This document shows positions 56,794-64,000 of a DNA stretch of 64,000 nt, one piece after another. The stretch's first letter is position 1. Every line of letters begins with the position of its first letter. The position numbers and the translations under genes were made by a program. The DNA lies in the NCBI RefSeq assembly GCF_964026455.1, contig NZ_OZ032152.1, positions 806,001 through 870,000 of the forward strand. Reading direction: 5' to 3'. Source of the stretch: Rickettsia endosymbiont of Lasioglossum villosulum (GTDB lineage: Bacteria > Pseudomonadota > Alphaproteobacteria > Rickettsiales > Rickettsiaceae). Under the pieces are notes generated by a model. That model worked only from the letters and a program-made list of their open reading frames with translations, was not told where the DNA came from and searched no databases.

Positions 56794-58148
56794 ATGAAAA
56801 AGAAGCTGAAGAATATATTTAAAATTAACAAAAAGGAAAAAGTTAAAGATAATATTCCTACTGAAACAATAATAAATCTTCCGGAAGATAAAACGACTAA
56901 AGGTAAAAATAAGAAAGACAAAACTTATGATTATGAAAAGTTAAAACAAAAGCTCTTTAAAATATCAGAGAAAGCTTTACAAAAAAATAATGACCTAGAT
57001 AAAATATTCAAAGCTTTAGCAGAAGATAAAAAACTAAAAGCTGGGTATAAAGGTGTTAAATTTATATTTAAAAATCCGAAATTAGCTATTTCAACGTTGA
57101 AAACAATACCTAGTTTAGTAAATGATATAAAAAAAATAGAAGAAATATTTTTAAATAAAGATGAGAAAAGTAAGTTAGAGAATCAAAGCTTTTTACTAAA
57201 ATTAATAGAAGATCCTGATAGTGTAGCATTTTTAGAAAAGAATAAAGAAGTAATTAAAACAACAATTTCTAAAATTTTGCCCAATGCCTTGAACTTTGCT
57301 CTTAAAAATGACAAAAAAGTTACTCGAGCATTAACTCCTCTTATTCATCAAATATTAGATAAATGCTTTGATGATCCTAAAAATTTTATGACTATTGCTA
57401 ATTTAGCTGTAAAATTCACTTTAAAGACCAACTCAAAAGATCATATTCAACAATTATTTAATAAAATAAATGTTACTCCAATATTAAAAGATTTAGGAGT
57501 ATTTTTAAGTCAAGATGATAAGATAGGCAATCTTTTAGCCGAAATTATAACAACAAATATAAAATCGAATAATACGATAAAGCAAACTTTTTTAAAAAAC
57601 GTTAGTAATTTAGATATATTACAAGATGCTACCCCTATTATTTCAAAACTTATAGGTAAAATCTTAGAAAATGAAACTGATACAAATAAATTACATGAAG
57701 CATTAAAACCTATTATATTTAGTGATTTTAAAGAAAAATTAATTGCAGCATCTGATATAGAACAAATAAATATTTAAATGTAGCTAAAATTTTATCTAGC
57801 CCTTTAATAAAATCAGAAATATTTCCTACAATTCAAGAATTAATTACTGTACTTCACAAGCATAAATCTACAACTCAAACTATTATCTCTAATTCTATAG
57901 CTATATTTAGTAAAGACAATGAAGAATCAGCAAGAAAATTATCAGAAACAAACAAGACTTTAGATCACAATAAAGTTTTTGAAGTACTAAAATTAGTTAT
58001 TAATACCGTAATAGATCTAATAAAGTATAAAATAGCATTTAATTCTGCAAAAAAAATAGGACAGAATATAAAAAATGAACAATCTAATATAAAACAGTCA
58101 CAACCAGCATTATTACGATCAAATACGCCTAAAAGCTTAGCACGATAA
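56794..58148 (+). pseudogene. Long helical protein of unknown function, frameshifted near its C-terminal third
   Basis: The first frame (327 residues) starts MKKKLKNIFKINKKEKVKDN, very basic, and then is a succession of amphipathic helices (KALAEDKKLKAGYKGVKFIFKNPKLAISTL, FLEKNKEVIKTTISKILPNALNFALKN, KFTLKTNSKDHIQQLFNKI), reaching QINI-stop at 57775. One register away the coding continues LNVAKILSSPLIKSEIFPTI to KSLAR and a TAA at 58146-58148. Restored length is about 450 residues. No domain was recognised; the helical-repeat look and lack of signal peptide fit a Rickettsia-specific cytosolic or secreted protein. It is convergent with the 58155 gene, and has a good promoter at 56631. Confidence 0.7.
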
Positions 58149-58154
58149 TAATAT

Positions 58155-59453
58155 TTATCTAACTATTGTTTGACTTTTTTTATTAGAAAAATTAGGCGTA
58201 GCTATAGGTGATTCAATTTTGATATTGTGAGGTTTAGACTTTAAAGCAAGCCGTTTTGAGTCTTCAAACACTGTTTGATCAAATCTGTACGGGTTAATTT
58301 TTCTAAGCTCTACTAAAGCAGCTTTATTATTATGTATTTCATTGAGATTTACATTTCGAAGTTTAGAGTTGTCTGATATTTTTTTTGTATTTTCATCTAT
58401 AAAATGCTTTAAACCTGTAACAAATTCATTATTTTTTAAACCTTTTGAAAGAGTAGTAATTTTATTATCTATATGCTTGTTATTTGCCTTAATATGAGTA
58501 TCTAAGACATTCTCTAATTTTTCTCTCAAATAATCTTTTCCTGTAAAAACTGCTTGTATTTTTTCTAAAAAAGAAGTGCCTTTATTACTAACTGCCTGTA
58601 ACTCATTGATTATTGTGTTATTATATTTAGTTATATAATCTGTATCTAATTTAGATAATAATGTTTCTGTGACCTGCTTATTTTTTGCAACATCTAAGTT
58701 ATTAATCCCTTTTTGTACTGATTCAAACGACTTAATAGCATGATTAGTTTCATAAGTAAATTTAAGGATATTTTCATCAGTCAACTTTTTCTCATCTAAA
58801 ACGCATACATTTTTAACGTCTTTACCAAAAAAATCGCTAGCATTTTTAGCAATTTGCCGCACTAATGGGTCTAATAATTTTTCATTTTTTAGCAAAGCCG
58901 AAACTGTATCTTGCGATATTTCTACATATTTATTTATTTTACCTATAAGAGCGTCTTTTTCATCTTTAAATATTGGTTGGTTTTCTTTAGCAAAATTAGC
59001 GTACATAAATATACGGTTTTTTACACGCTCATTTACAAGATTATCTACATTTTTTTGGCTTGATAATTCTGCTTCTAACTGCTTAGGAAGCTTTTCCATT
59101 TCTTCCTTAATTTCTTTAAAAGCTTGAGGATTGTACCCTTCTTTTTCCCATTTTGCTATTTGTTTGTTGTTATTTTTTATAGTTGCAATAATACTTTTAA
59201 CATCATTTTTTTTACTAGGATCAGAAGATATATTTTTAGGGTCATCAGGATCAGAATATATTAGATTTTGAATTGTTTTTTTTACATCAGGATCATTTAC
59301 ATTAATTTCTTTTTTTTTAAATCCCTCGTTAATTAACCCTTGTACTAAATAGTTTTTTGTTTCTTTTAAGTCTTTTCTTAATAATTGTATTAAATCATTT
59401 TCTTTATCTTTACTCCTAACCTCATGCTGTGCTTCTTGTAACTTTATAGCCAT
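58155..59453 (-). CDS. Helical protein of unknown function, paralogue of 59647
   Basis: 432 residues, almost all predicted helix, highly charged, no signal peptide. Residues about 285-395 match the neighbouring protein at 59647. Shared blocks are KGTSFLEKIQAVFTGKDYL here against KGTSLWEKFKSIFTGKDYL there, and LVELRKINPYRFD against LVEIRKANPEIFD. The N-terminal 280 residues have no counterpart in that neighbour apart from the ...ENQPIFKDEKDAL / LLDPLVRQIAKNA helix region (compare MLEPIVRLFAPLY). It is probably part of a locally duplicated Rickettsia-specific family; function unknown. It ends 6 bases from the end of the convergent gene. Confidence 0.75.
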   Translation of the reverse strand: MAIKLQEAQHEVRSKDKENDLIQLLRKDLKETKNYLVQGLINEGFKKKEINVNDPDVKKTIQNLIYSDPDDPKNISSDPSKKNDVKSIIATIKNNNKQIAKWEKEGYNPQAFKEIKEEMEKLPKQLEAELSSQKNVDNLVNERVKNRIFMYANFAKENQPIFKDEKDALIGKINKYVEISQDTVSALLKNEKLLDPLVRQIAKNASDFFGKDVKNVCVLDEKKLTDENILKFTYETNHAIKSFESVQKGINNLDVAKNKQVTETLLSKLDTDYITKYNNTIINELQAVSNKGTSFLEKIQAVFTGKDYLREKLENVLDTHIKANNKHIDNKITTLSKGLKNNEFVTGLKHFIDENTKKISDNSKLRNVNLNEIHNNKAALVELRKINPYRFDQTVFEDSKRLALKSKPHNIKIESPIATPNFSNKKSQTIVR

Positions 59454-59576
59454 ATGTTACCTATTATTAAAACATTTGATATATTAGATATCAAAATTCC
59501 ATAATTTGCAACTTTTTTATCTTTTGATAGAAATATTTAAAAAATTAACGATGTAAAATAACTAAGATAGGTTCTA

Positions 59577-59626
59577 TGAAGATTTCTAATACATATCCCA
59601 TTTTAAGGTATTTTTAGAAATCTTCA
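59577..59626. terminator. 13-bp inverted repeat between paralogous genes
   Basis: TGAAGATTTCTAA (59577-59589) and TTAGAAATCTTCA (59614-59626) are perfect complements with a 24-base loop. It lies 20 bases after the stop of the 59647 gene on the minus strand and may end its transcript. Confidence 0.5.
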
Positions 59627-59646
59627 CAGCTTGGAAAGAAGGCTAA

Positions 59647-60291
59647 TTAAAGACCAGGTCCTCTTGTTCTTACTTTCTGATTCTCTTGATGAATAGCAGG
59701 TTTGTCTTTTGAAGATGTTTGAGATTGGTTGGCAAATAATAATTTATCAAATATTTCAGGATTTGCTTTTCTTATTTCAACTAAATTAAGATTAGGATTA
59801 TTAACTTCTTTCGGCTCAACAGTTTTATTCATTAATTTTGTTAAGCCGGCAGCAATTTGTTCGTTTGTTAAAGCATTTGAAAAGATTTTATTATCAATTT
59901 CTTTTTTTACATATTCATCACTTAACGCTGCATATTTATTTACTGATTGTTCTAATCTTTCCTCTAAATAATCTTTACCTGTAAAAATTGATTTAAACTT
60001 TTCCCAGAGAGAAGTACCTTTGTCATTAATTTCTTTTAGCTCCGAGACTATTCTAGGACTATTGTCAGTTAGATAAGCAGAATCTAAATTCTTTAAAATT
60101 GTTCCTGTTTTTTCAATAAGTTTTTCATTGGTACTCTCATATAAAGGAGCAAAAAGCCTAACAATAGGCTCTAACATTTTACTTTCTTGAGTATTTTTAT
60201 CTAATCTTTCTGTCAGTTTCTTCTGCTGCTTTAGAAATTTCTTTTCTATCCATTTCCGATTCTGTATATGTTTTTTTATTTTTTTTCCCAC
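59647..60291 (-). CDS. Helical protein of unknown function, shorter paralogue of 58155
   Basis: 214 residues, starting MGKKIKKHIQNRKWIEKKF, strongly basic, then helical. Shares the FTGKDYLEERLE core and the C-terminal NLNLVEIRKANPEIFD with the 58155 protein, but lacks that protein's first 200 or so residues, so it is either a truncated duplicate or the ancestral shorter form. The C-terminal tail is polar (SQTSSKDKPAIHQENQK). No known domain. It lies just downstream of the broken 60314 gene on the same strand; the pair may once have been one operon. Confidence 0.7.
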   Translation of the reverse strand: MGKKIKKHIQNRKWIEKKFLKQQKKLTERLDKNTQESKMLEPIVRLFAPLYESTNEKLIEKTGTILKNLDSAYLTDNSPRIVSELKEINDKGTSLWEKFKSIFTGKDYLEERLEQSVNKYAALSDEYVKKEIDNKIFSNALTNEQIAAGLTKLMNKTVEPKEVNNPNLNLVEIRKANPEIFDKLLFANQSQTSSKDKPAIHQENQKVRTRGPGL

Positions 60292-60313
60292 TATGAATAA
60301 ATTCCTTACATTG

Positions 60314-60913
60314 TTACAATTTTTGTTGTGATAAAGAATTAGGTAATTTTTCTATAACTGCTTCTAGTAGTTTTTCAGTATATATCTCTGCGGGAATCTT
60401 ATTATTACTCACTTCAACTAATGATTCATTAATTGCATTTGTTAAAGTATTTATATCTTGATCATTAAATTCATTTAGTACAGGTTTCATTGATTCTAAA
60501 TCTAAACTTACCCTAAATCCTTTTAAATTACCTTAAATTTTTGCAGCATAAAGTTTAATTTTATCTCTATTTTGCTTTGTAGTTATTGCAGCATTTTGTT
60601 TTGCATTTTCATTTATACTATCAACAAGATTTTGAATTCTCTCTTCTTTAAGATAGGACCTTATAAGGTCATAACCTAAATCTAACGCTCCACCAAAATT
60701 TTGTACATATTGAAGCGGTTGATCAAAAAAAGAAAGATCTTTAGGTACTAATTTTAAATTTTTTGCTTCTTCAATCTCATTAATTTTTTCATCAGCTATA
60801 TCTTTCTTTGGTAATTGCTGAGCTTGATCATCAATATTTAAATCCTTTTCTTGAATATCAATTATATCTTCCATTTCCTGAACTCTATCATCAGCTTTTA
60901 AATTCTCTATCAT
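60314..60913 (-). pseudogene. Hypothetical acidic helical protein, frameshifted
   Basis: Piece 1 (60913 to 60533, 126 residues) starts MIENLKADDRVQEMEDIIDIQ, is acidic, and holds LGYDLIRSYLKEERIQNLVDSI, reminiscent of the TGKDYLEERLE segment of the two neighbours. It ends KLYAAKI-stop. Another frame continues KGFRVSLDLESMKPVLNEFN and ends KLPNSLSQQKL at TAA 60314-60316. Restored length is about 200 residues. Probably a third, diverged member of the local family; this relation is weak. It lies 22 bases from the 59647 gene. Confidence 0.6.
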
Positions 60914-61000
60914 ATTATTCCTTTTTTAATTTATTTTAAATAATAATAAACATAATAGAAAAAATGCCAAATTAATTTTAAATTCTAGAAAAAAAAATAG

Positions 61001-62962
61001 TTAAAATTTGTAAAAAGAATCATATTTTTTTATAGAAGATGTGCGGATAATAATTTCCTCTGGGATTTCAGCTAAGAACCTTGATGGGTATGATCTGACT
61101 ATTTCGTAGAATATTTTACGGCTTTCAGCATGGGTAATATAAAGCTCTTTTTTAGCTCTAGTAATACCAACATAAGCAATGCGGCGTTCTTCTTCCAAAC
61201 CTTTTTCACCCTCTTCATCTAAAGATCTTTGAGACGGAAACACCCCCTCTTCCCAACCTGGCAAAAATACTACATCAAATTCAAGACCCTTAGCACCGTG
61301 TAGTGTCATTATTGTTACAGAACCACCATAATTGGTTTCTAAAACTTCATTTTCCATAACTAAGCTAGAATGCTCAATAAAATCATGAATATCGTTAAAC
61401 TCAGCAATAGCTCTTAGCATTTCGTTGATATTCTCGATCCTGCCTAAAGCTTCTTCAGTTTTCTCTTCCTGAAGCATTTCTAAATATCCGGAATCATCGA
61501 GTATTGCTTTAGTTACATTTATTGGAGCATCAAAGCTAAATCTTTCATGCCAATTGCTAATTTTGGTAACTAAATCTTTTAAAGTTTCATAGGATTTTGT
61601 TTTTATCTCACCATTTTCTAGCATTTCTTTAATAGCAGCGAAATTAGAGATATTTTTTTCTATAGCATACGTTTTAATTTTATTTAAAGTAGCTGCTCCT
61701 ATTGCTCTTTTCGGTACGTTAATAATACGCTCTAATGCTAAATTATCATTCTGGTTTAAGGCAATACGGATATAAGCAAGCACGTCTCTTATTTCCATAC
61801 GTTCATAGAACCGCAAACCGCCGATAATTTTATAAGGCATAGCACTATTTATAAAGGCTTCTTCAAAGCTTCTAGTTTGAAACCCTGCTCGCACTAATAT
61901 AGCAATATTTCCTGCACTATACCTTCCCTCTCGCACTAACCTAGCTATTTCGGAGGCAATATATCTTGCTTCTTCTTTATCATTCCAGCAAGATATAATT
62001 TTGATCTTTTCGCCGCTTTCCTTATCAGTCCATAAGGTTTTGCCATGACGATTTTTATTGTTATTAATAACATTTGAAGCAGCCGCAAGAATTGGCAGAG
62101 TTGATCTATAATTCTGCTCCAATTTAATAATTGTGGCGTTTAAAAAATCCTTTTCAAAACGTAATATATTACCAACTTCTGCACCACGCCAACCATAAAT
62201 AGACTGATCATCATCACCAACACAACAGATATTTTTACTTAAGCTCGCAAGCATTCTTGCCCACAAATATTGCACGACATTAGTATCTTGATACTCATCA
62301 ATTAAAATATAACGATATTTTTCTTGATAATATTTTAATATCTCAGGGTTTTTAATGAAAAGCTCATTATTATAAAGCAGTAAATCCCCAAAATCCACTA
62401 CGTTAGAGATCAGTAAATTTTGCTGATATTCTTCATAAACAAGTTTTGCTACACGTTGCAGCGGTAAATTAGTATCAGAGCTTGAAAGCTTATTTGGCAA
62501 TAAACCTTGATCTTTCCAACGTGAGATTACGATATGTATTAATTTAGGAGCATATTTTTTAGTATCAATATTTTTGAGCTTTACTATATCCTTAATCAAT
62601 CTTAGTTGATCATCTTGATTAATAATAGTGAATCTGCTATTTAAACCAAGATTTAAATGCTCTATTTGATCACGCAATATCCTTGCTGCCATTGAGTGGA
62701 AAGTACCAATGTTAAGACCGTAAGAGCTAACCAAATTATGGACTCTTTCCTGCATCTCTTTTGCTGCTTTATTCGTAAAAGTAACAGCTAAAATATTTTG
62801 AGGGGATGCTAAATTTTGATGAATAATATTTGCAATTCTTGAGGTTAGTACTTTCGTCTTACCAGTTCCTGCCCCTGCAAGCAAAAGAAGCGGTCCTTCG
62901 GTATGAAGAACTGCTTTTTGTTGCTGCTCATTTAATGAATGTAAGAAGTCTTGATTTGGCAT
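61001..62962 (-). CDS. uvrD: UvrD/Rep-type DNA helicase
   Basis: 653 residues of superfamily 1A helicase. Motif [20 protein letters not shown] (GAGTGKT 30-36), Ia [121 protein letters not shown]. It unwinds 3' to 5' in nucleotide excision and mismatch repair. It is shorter than E. coli UvrD (720) at the C-terminus, lacking the Tudor-like tail; Rep versus UvrD cannot be fully separated. Intact. Confidence 0.95.
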   Translation of the reverse strand: MPNQDFLHSLNEQQQKAVLHTEGPLLLLAGAGTGKTKVLTSRIANIIHQNLASPQNILAVTFTNKAAKEMQERVHNLVSSYGLNIGTFHSMAARILRDQIEHLNLGLNSRFTIINQDDQLRLIKDIVKLKNIDTKKYAPKLIHIVISRWKDQGLLPNKLSSSDTNLPLQRVAKLVYEEYQQNLLISNVVDFGDLLLYNNELFIKNPEILKYYQEKYRYILIDEYQDTNVVQYLWARMLASLSKNICCVGDDDQSIYGWRGAEVGNILRFEKDFLNATIIKLEQNYRSTLPILAAASNVINNNKNRHGKTLWTDKESGEKIKIISCWNDKEEARYIASEIARLVREGRYSAGNIAILVRAGFQTRSFEEAFINSAMPYKIIGGLRFYERMEIRDVLAYIRIALNQNDNLALERIINVPKRAIGAATLNKIKTYAIEKNISNFAAIKEMLENGEIKTKSYETLKDLVTKISNWHERFSFDAPINVTKAILDDSGYLEMLQEEKTEEALGRIENINEMLRAIAEFNDIHDFIEHSSLVMENEVLETNYGGSVTIMTLHGAKGLEFDVVFLPGWEEGVFPSQRSLDEEGEKGLEEERRIAYVGITRAKKELYITHAESRKIFYEIVRSYPSRFLAEIPEEIIIRTSSIKKYDSFYKF

Positions 62963-63014
62963 ATAATATACTTATTTAGTCCAGTTTGTTGGAGGGCTTG
63001 AAAAGCCTGCTCGA

Positions 63015-63165
63015 TGTCATGCCGTGGCTTGACCACGGCATCCAGAAAATAAATAAAAATACTAATATTATTAGTATTTTAAACTGGATCCCGCGATCAA
63101 GTCGCGGGATGACAATGGTGGAACTGATCCATGCAATAAAGCCGGACAAGCCACGGGATGACAGT
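63015..63165. repeat. Family C repeat with outer arm
   Basis: 63015-63114: GTCATGCCGTGGCTTGACCA ... ACTAATATTATTAGT ... GATCAAGTCGCGGGATGACA, the inverted orientation of the copy at 26948. 63121-63165 adds the TGATCCATGCAATAAAGCC / CACGGGATGACAG arm. Lies between uvrD and the glycosyltransferase gene. Confidence 0.8.
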
Positions 63166-63207
63166 GAATAACATAATACCCAATAATACCCTTTTATCAA
63201 TAAAAAT

Positions 63208-64000
63208 TTATCTAATTCTTTTAAGGTTTTTTAGAATATAAGAAAGGGTAATGATAGGATTACAAATTATTATTTTTAATAATTTGAGATAAGAATTTAA
63301 ATTTTTATCCTCAATAAACCAGCTATATAAATCATCTATAGGCTTAATCTTATTGGGAATAATATATTTATCCTTAAATAATTCCTTTAAAGCTTTTTTA
63401 GCTTTTTGGGCTTCTGCTTTACGTTCAGTTGTTAGGCTCTGATTATGCACCATATAAAAATATAACGACTCTGGTATATGAGCAAATTTCGTAACAAGCC
63501 CAAACCGAAGCCAATATTCATAATCATCAACTAAATGCATGTTTTCGTTATATCCACCTACTCTCTTTGCTATATCTGCTCTGTATAAAAAGCATGCTCC
63601 AACACAATCACGAATAGGCAAAAATTCCGGAGATTCTTGATAGAGCCTTGCCCCTATTTTGCCCTGCTCATCAATTAAAGTATAATCGGTATAAACAAGC
63701 CCTATATCCGGTGAATTATCTAAAACATTATTCATTCTTGCTAAAGCATCTTCGTGCAGAAAATTATCATCGGAAGTCCAAGTAAAATACTGCCCTTTAG
63801 CCTCTTTAAAAGCAATATTAAGACTAGCTGGCAATTTTTTATTAGGCTCATTTCTTATTACTTTAATACGCTGATCCTGCTTTGCATATTCCTTTGCTAT
63901 TTCAAAGCTTTTATCTTTAGAGCAATCATCGATTATAATAAGCTCAAAATCTTTAAATGTTTGATTAAGACAGCTCTCAATAGCTTTCGGCAATAACTTC
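63208..64000 (-). CDS. Glycosyltransferase, GT2 family (5' end outside window)
   Basis: The frame is open to the window edge; an internal TTG at 63993 is not the start, because the GT2 N-terminal VSIIxPxYN strand must lie further upstream. Visible parts: LPKAIESCLNQTFKDFELIIIDDCSKDKSFEIA, KVIRNEPNKKLPASLNIAFKEAKGQYFTWTSDDNFLHEDALARM with a metal-binding D-D, then a chain-specific region FLPIRDCVGACFLYRADIAKRVGGYNENMHLVDDYEYWLRFG (catalytic-loop ED/D-Y) and a helical tail. It transfers a sugar from a nucleotide donor, probably in surface glycan synthesis. At least 264 residues are present; only the first 10-20 are missing. Confidence 0.9.
   Translation of the reverse strand, partial: KLLPKAIESCLNQTFKDFELIIIDDCSKDKSFEIAKEYAKQDQRIKVIRNEPNKKLPASLNIAFKEAKGQYFTWTSDDNFLHEDALARMNNVLDNSPDIGLVYTDYTLIDEQGKIGARLYQESPEFLPIRDCVGACFLYRADIAKRVGGYNENMHLVDDYEYWLRFGLVTKFAHIPESLYFYMVHNQSLTTERKAEAQKAKKALKELFKDKYIIPNKIKPIDDLYSWFIEDKNLNSYLKLLKIIICNPIITLSYILKNLKRIR

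Noticed and set aside
62976..63200. ORFs on both strands between uvrD and the glycosyltransferase gene
   Set aside because: Both are translations of the same palindromic repeat.

Overview
The window is chromosomal DNA from a Rickettsia species (Alphaproteobacteria, obligate intracellular). The evidence is very high A+T content, many decayed genes, dozens of dispersed palindromic repeats of Rickettsia type (two of them inserted in frame inside protein genes), and a characteristic gene set: dnaN-pheT-pheS, dapF, mdh, htpG, ALA synthase-type hemA, reverse-order hydroxyacyl-CoA dehydrogenase/hydratase, a GTA-like tail gene, and ankyrin and TPR proteins. I cannot name the species from sequence alone.

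Layout. 1-3944 (minus): the N-terminal 1314 residues of a bacterial alpha-2-macroglobulin, cut by the window edge. 4296-6667 (plus): a two-part toxin-like gene, an OTT_1508-type deaminase domain followed after a frameshift by a linker with a possible nuclear localisation signal and an EreA/ChaN/TraB-like domain. 7197-14185 (minus): core genes dnaN, pheT, pheS, mtaB-type methylthiotransferase and dapF, separated by one repeat family. 14274-22243 (plus): an Rpn nuclease, a GT4 glycosyltransferase and a TolC / adaptor / RND efflux cassette whose RND gene is broken in at least three places. 22450: mdh. 23661-39011 is an accessory stretch: a helical-repeat protein, an LprI-like protein, a stand-alone lipase-like protein, cysQ and two DUF2608 proteins, a broken GTA-type tail gene, a large TPR protein, and a lipase + NB-ARC/STAND NTPase + TPR protein of about 1300 residues. 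39086-42838: DUF167, htpG, hemA. 43025-46339: a small accessory cluster (2H phosphoesterase, duplicated winged-helix-like protein, broken methyltransferase, ankyrin protein). 46477-52166 (minus): fatty-acid oxidation protein, comF, a frameshifted hypothetical gene, ubiH-type monooxygenase and an MrpF-like subunit. 52454-52747: tRNA-Asp and a decayed second copy. 52920-56617: hpf, a broken gamma carbonic anhydrase, a glutamine-synthetase-like protein, pgeF and a deformylase paralogue lacking metal ligands. 56794-60913: a cluster of helical, partly paralogous proteins, two of them frameshifted. 61001-62962: uvrD-like helicase. 63208-64000: a glycosyltransferase cut by the window edge.

The main second-look items are: (a) the lipase/STAND/TPR protein with a stand-alone relative of its lipase domain 8 kb away, an architecture like NLR-type sensors fused to an effector; (b) the split deaminase/EreA-like toxin gene; (c) a repeat family that sits directly at stop codons in the same orientation as the gene in all five full-length copies and provides stop codons or terminal residues, while a sixth partial copy encodes the start of a lipoprotein signal peptide; (d) in-frame repeat insertions in pheT and the RND gene; (e) the deformylase paralogue in which two of three metal ligands are replaced.

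No CRISPR array, rRNA or insertion sequence was recognised. Everything here was read by eye; similarity statements are from motif recognition, not from searches.
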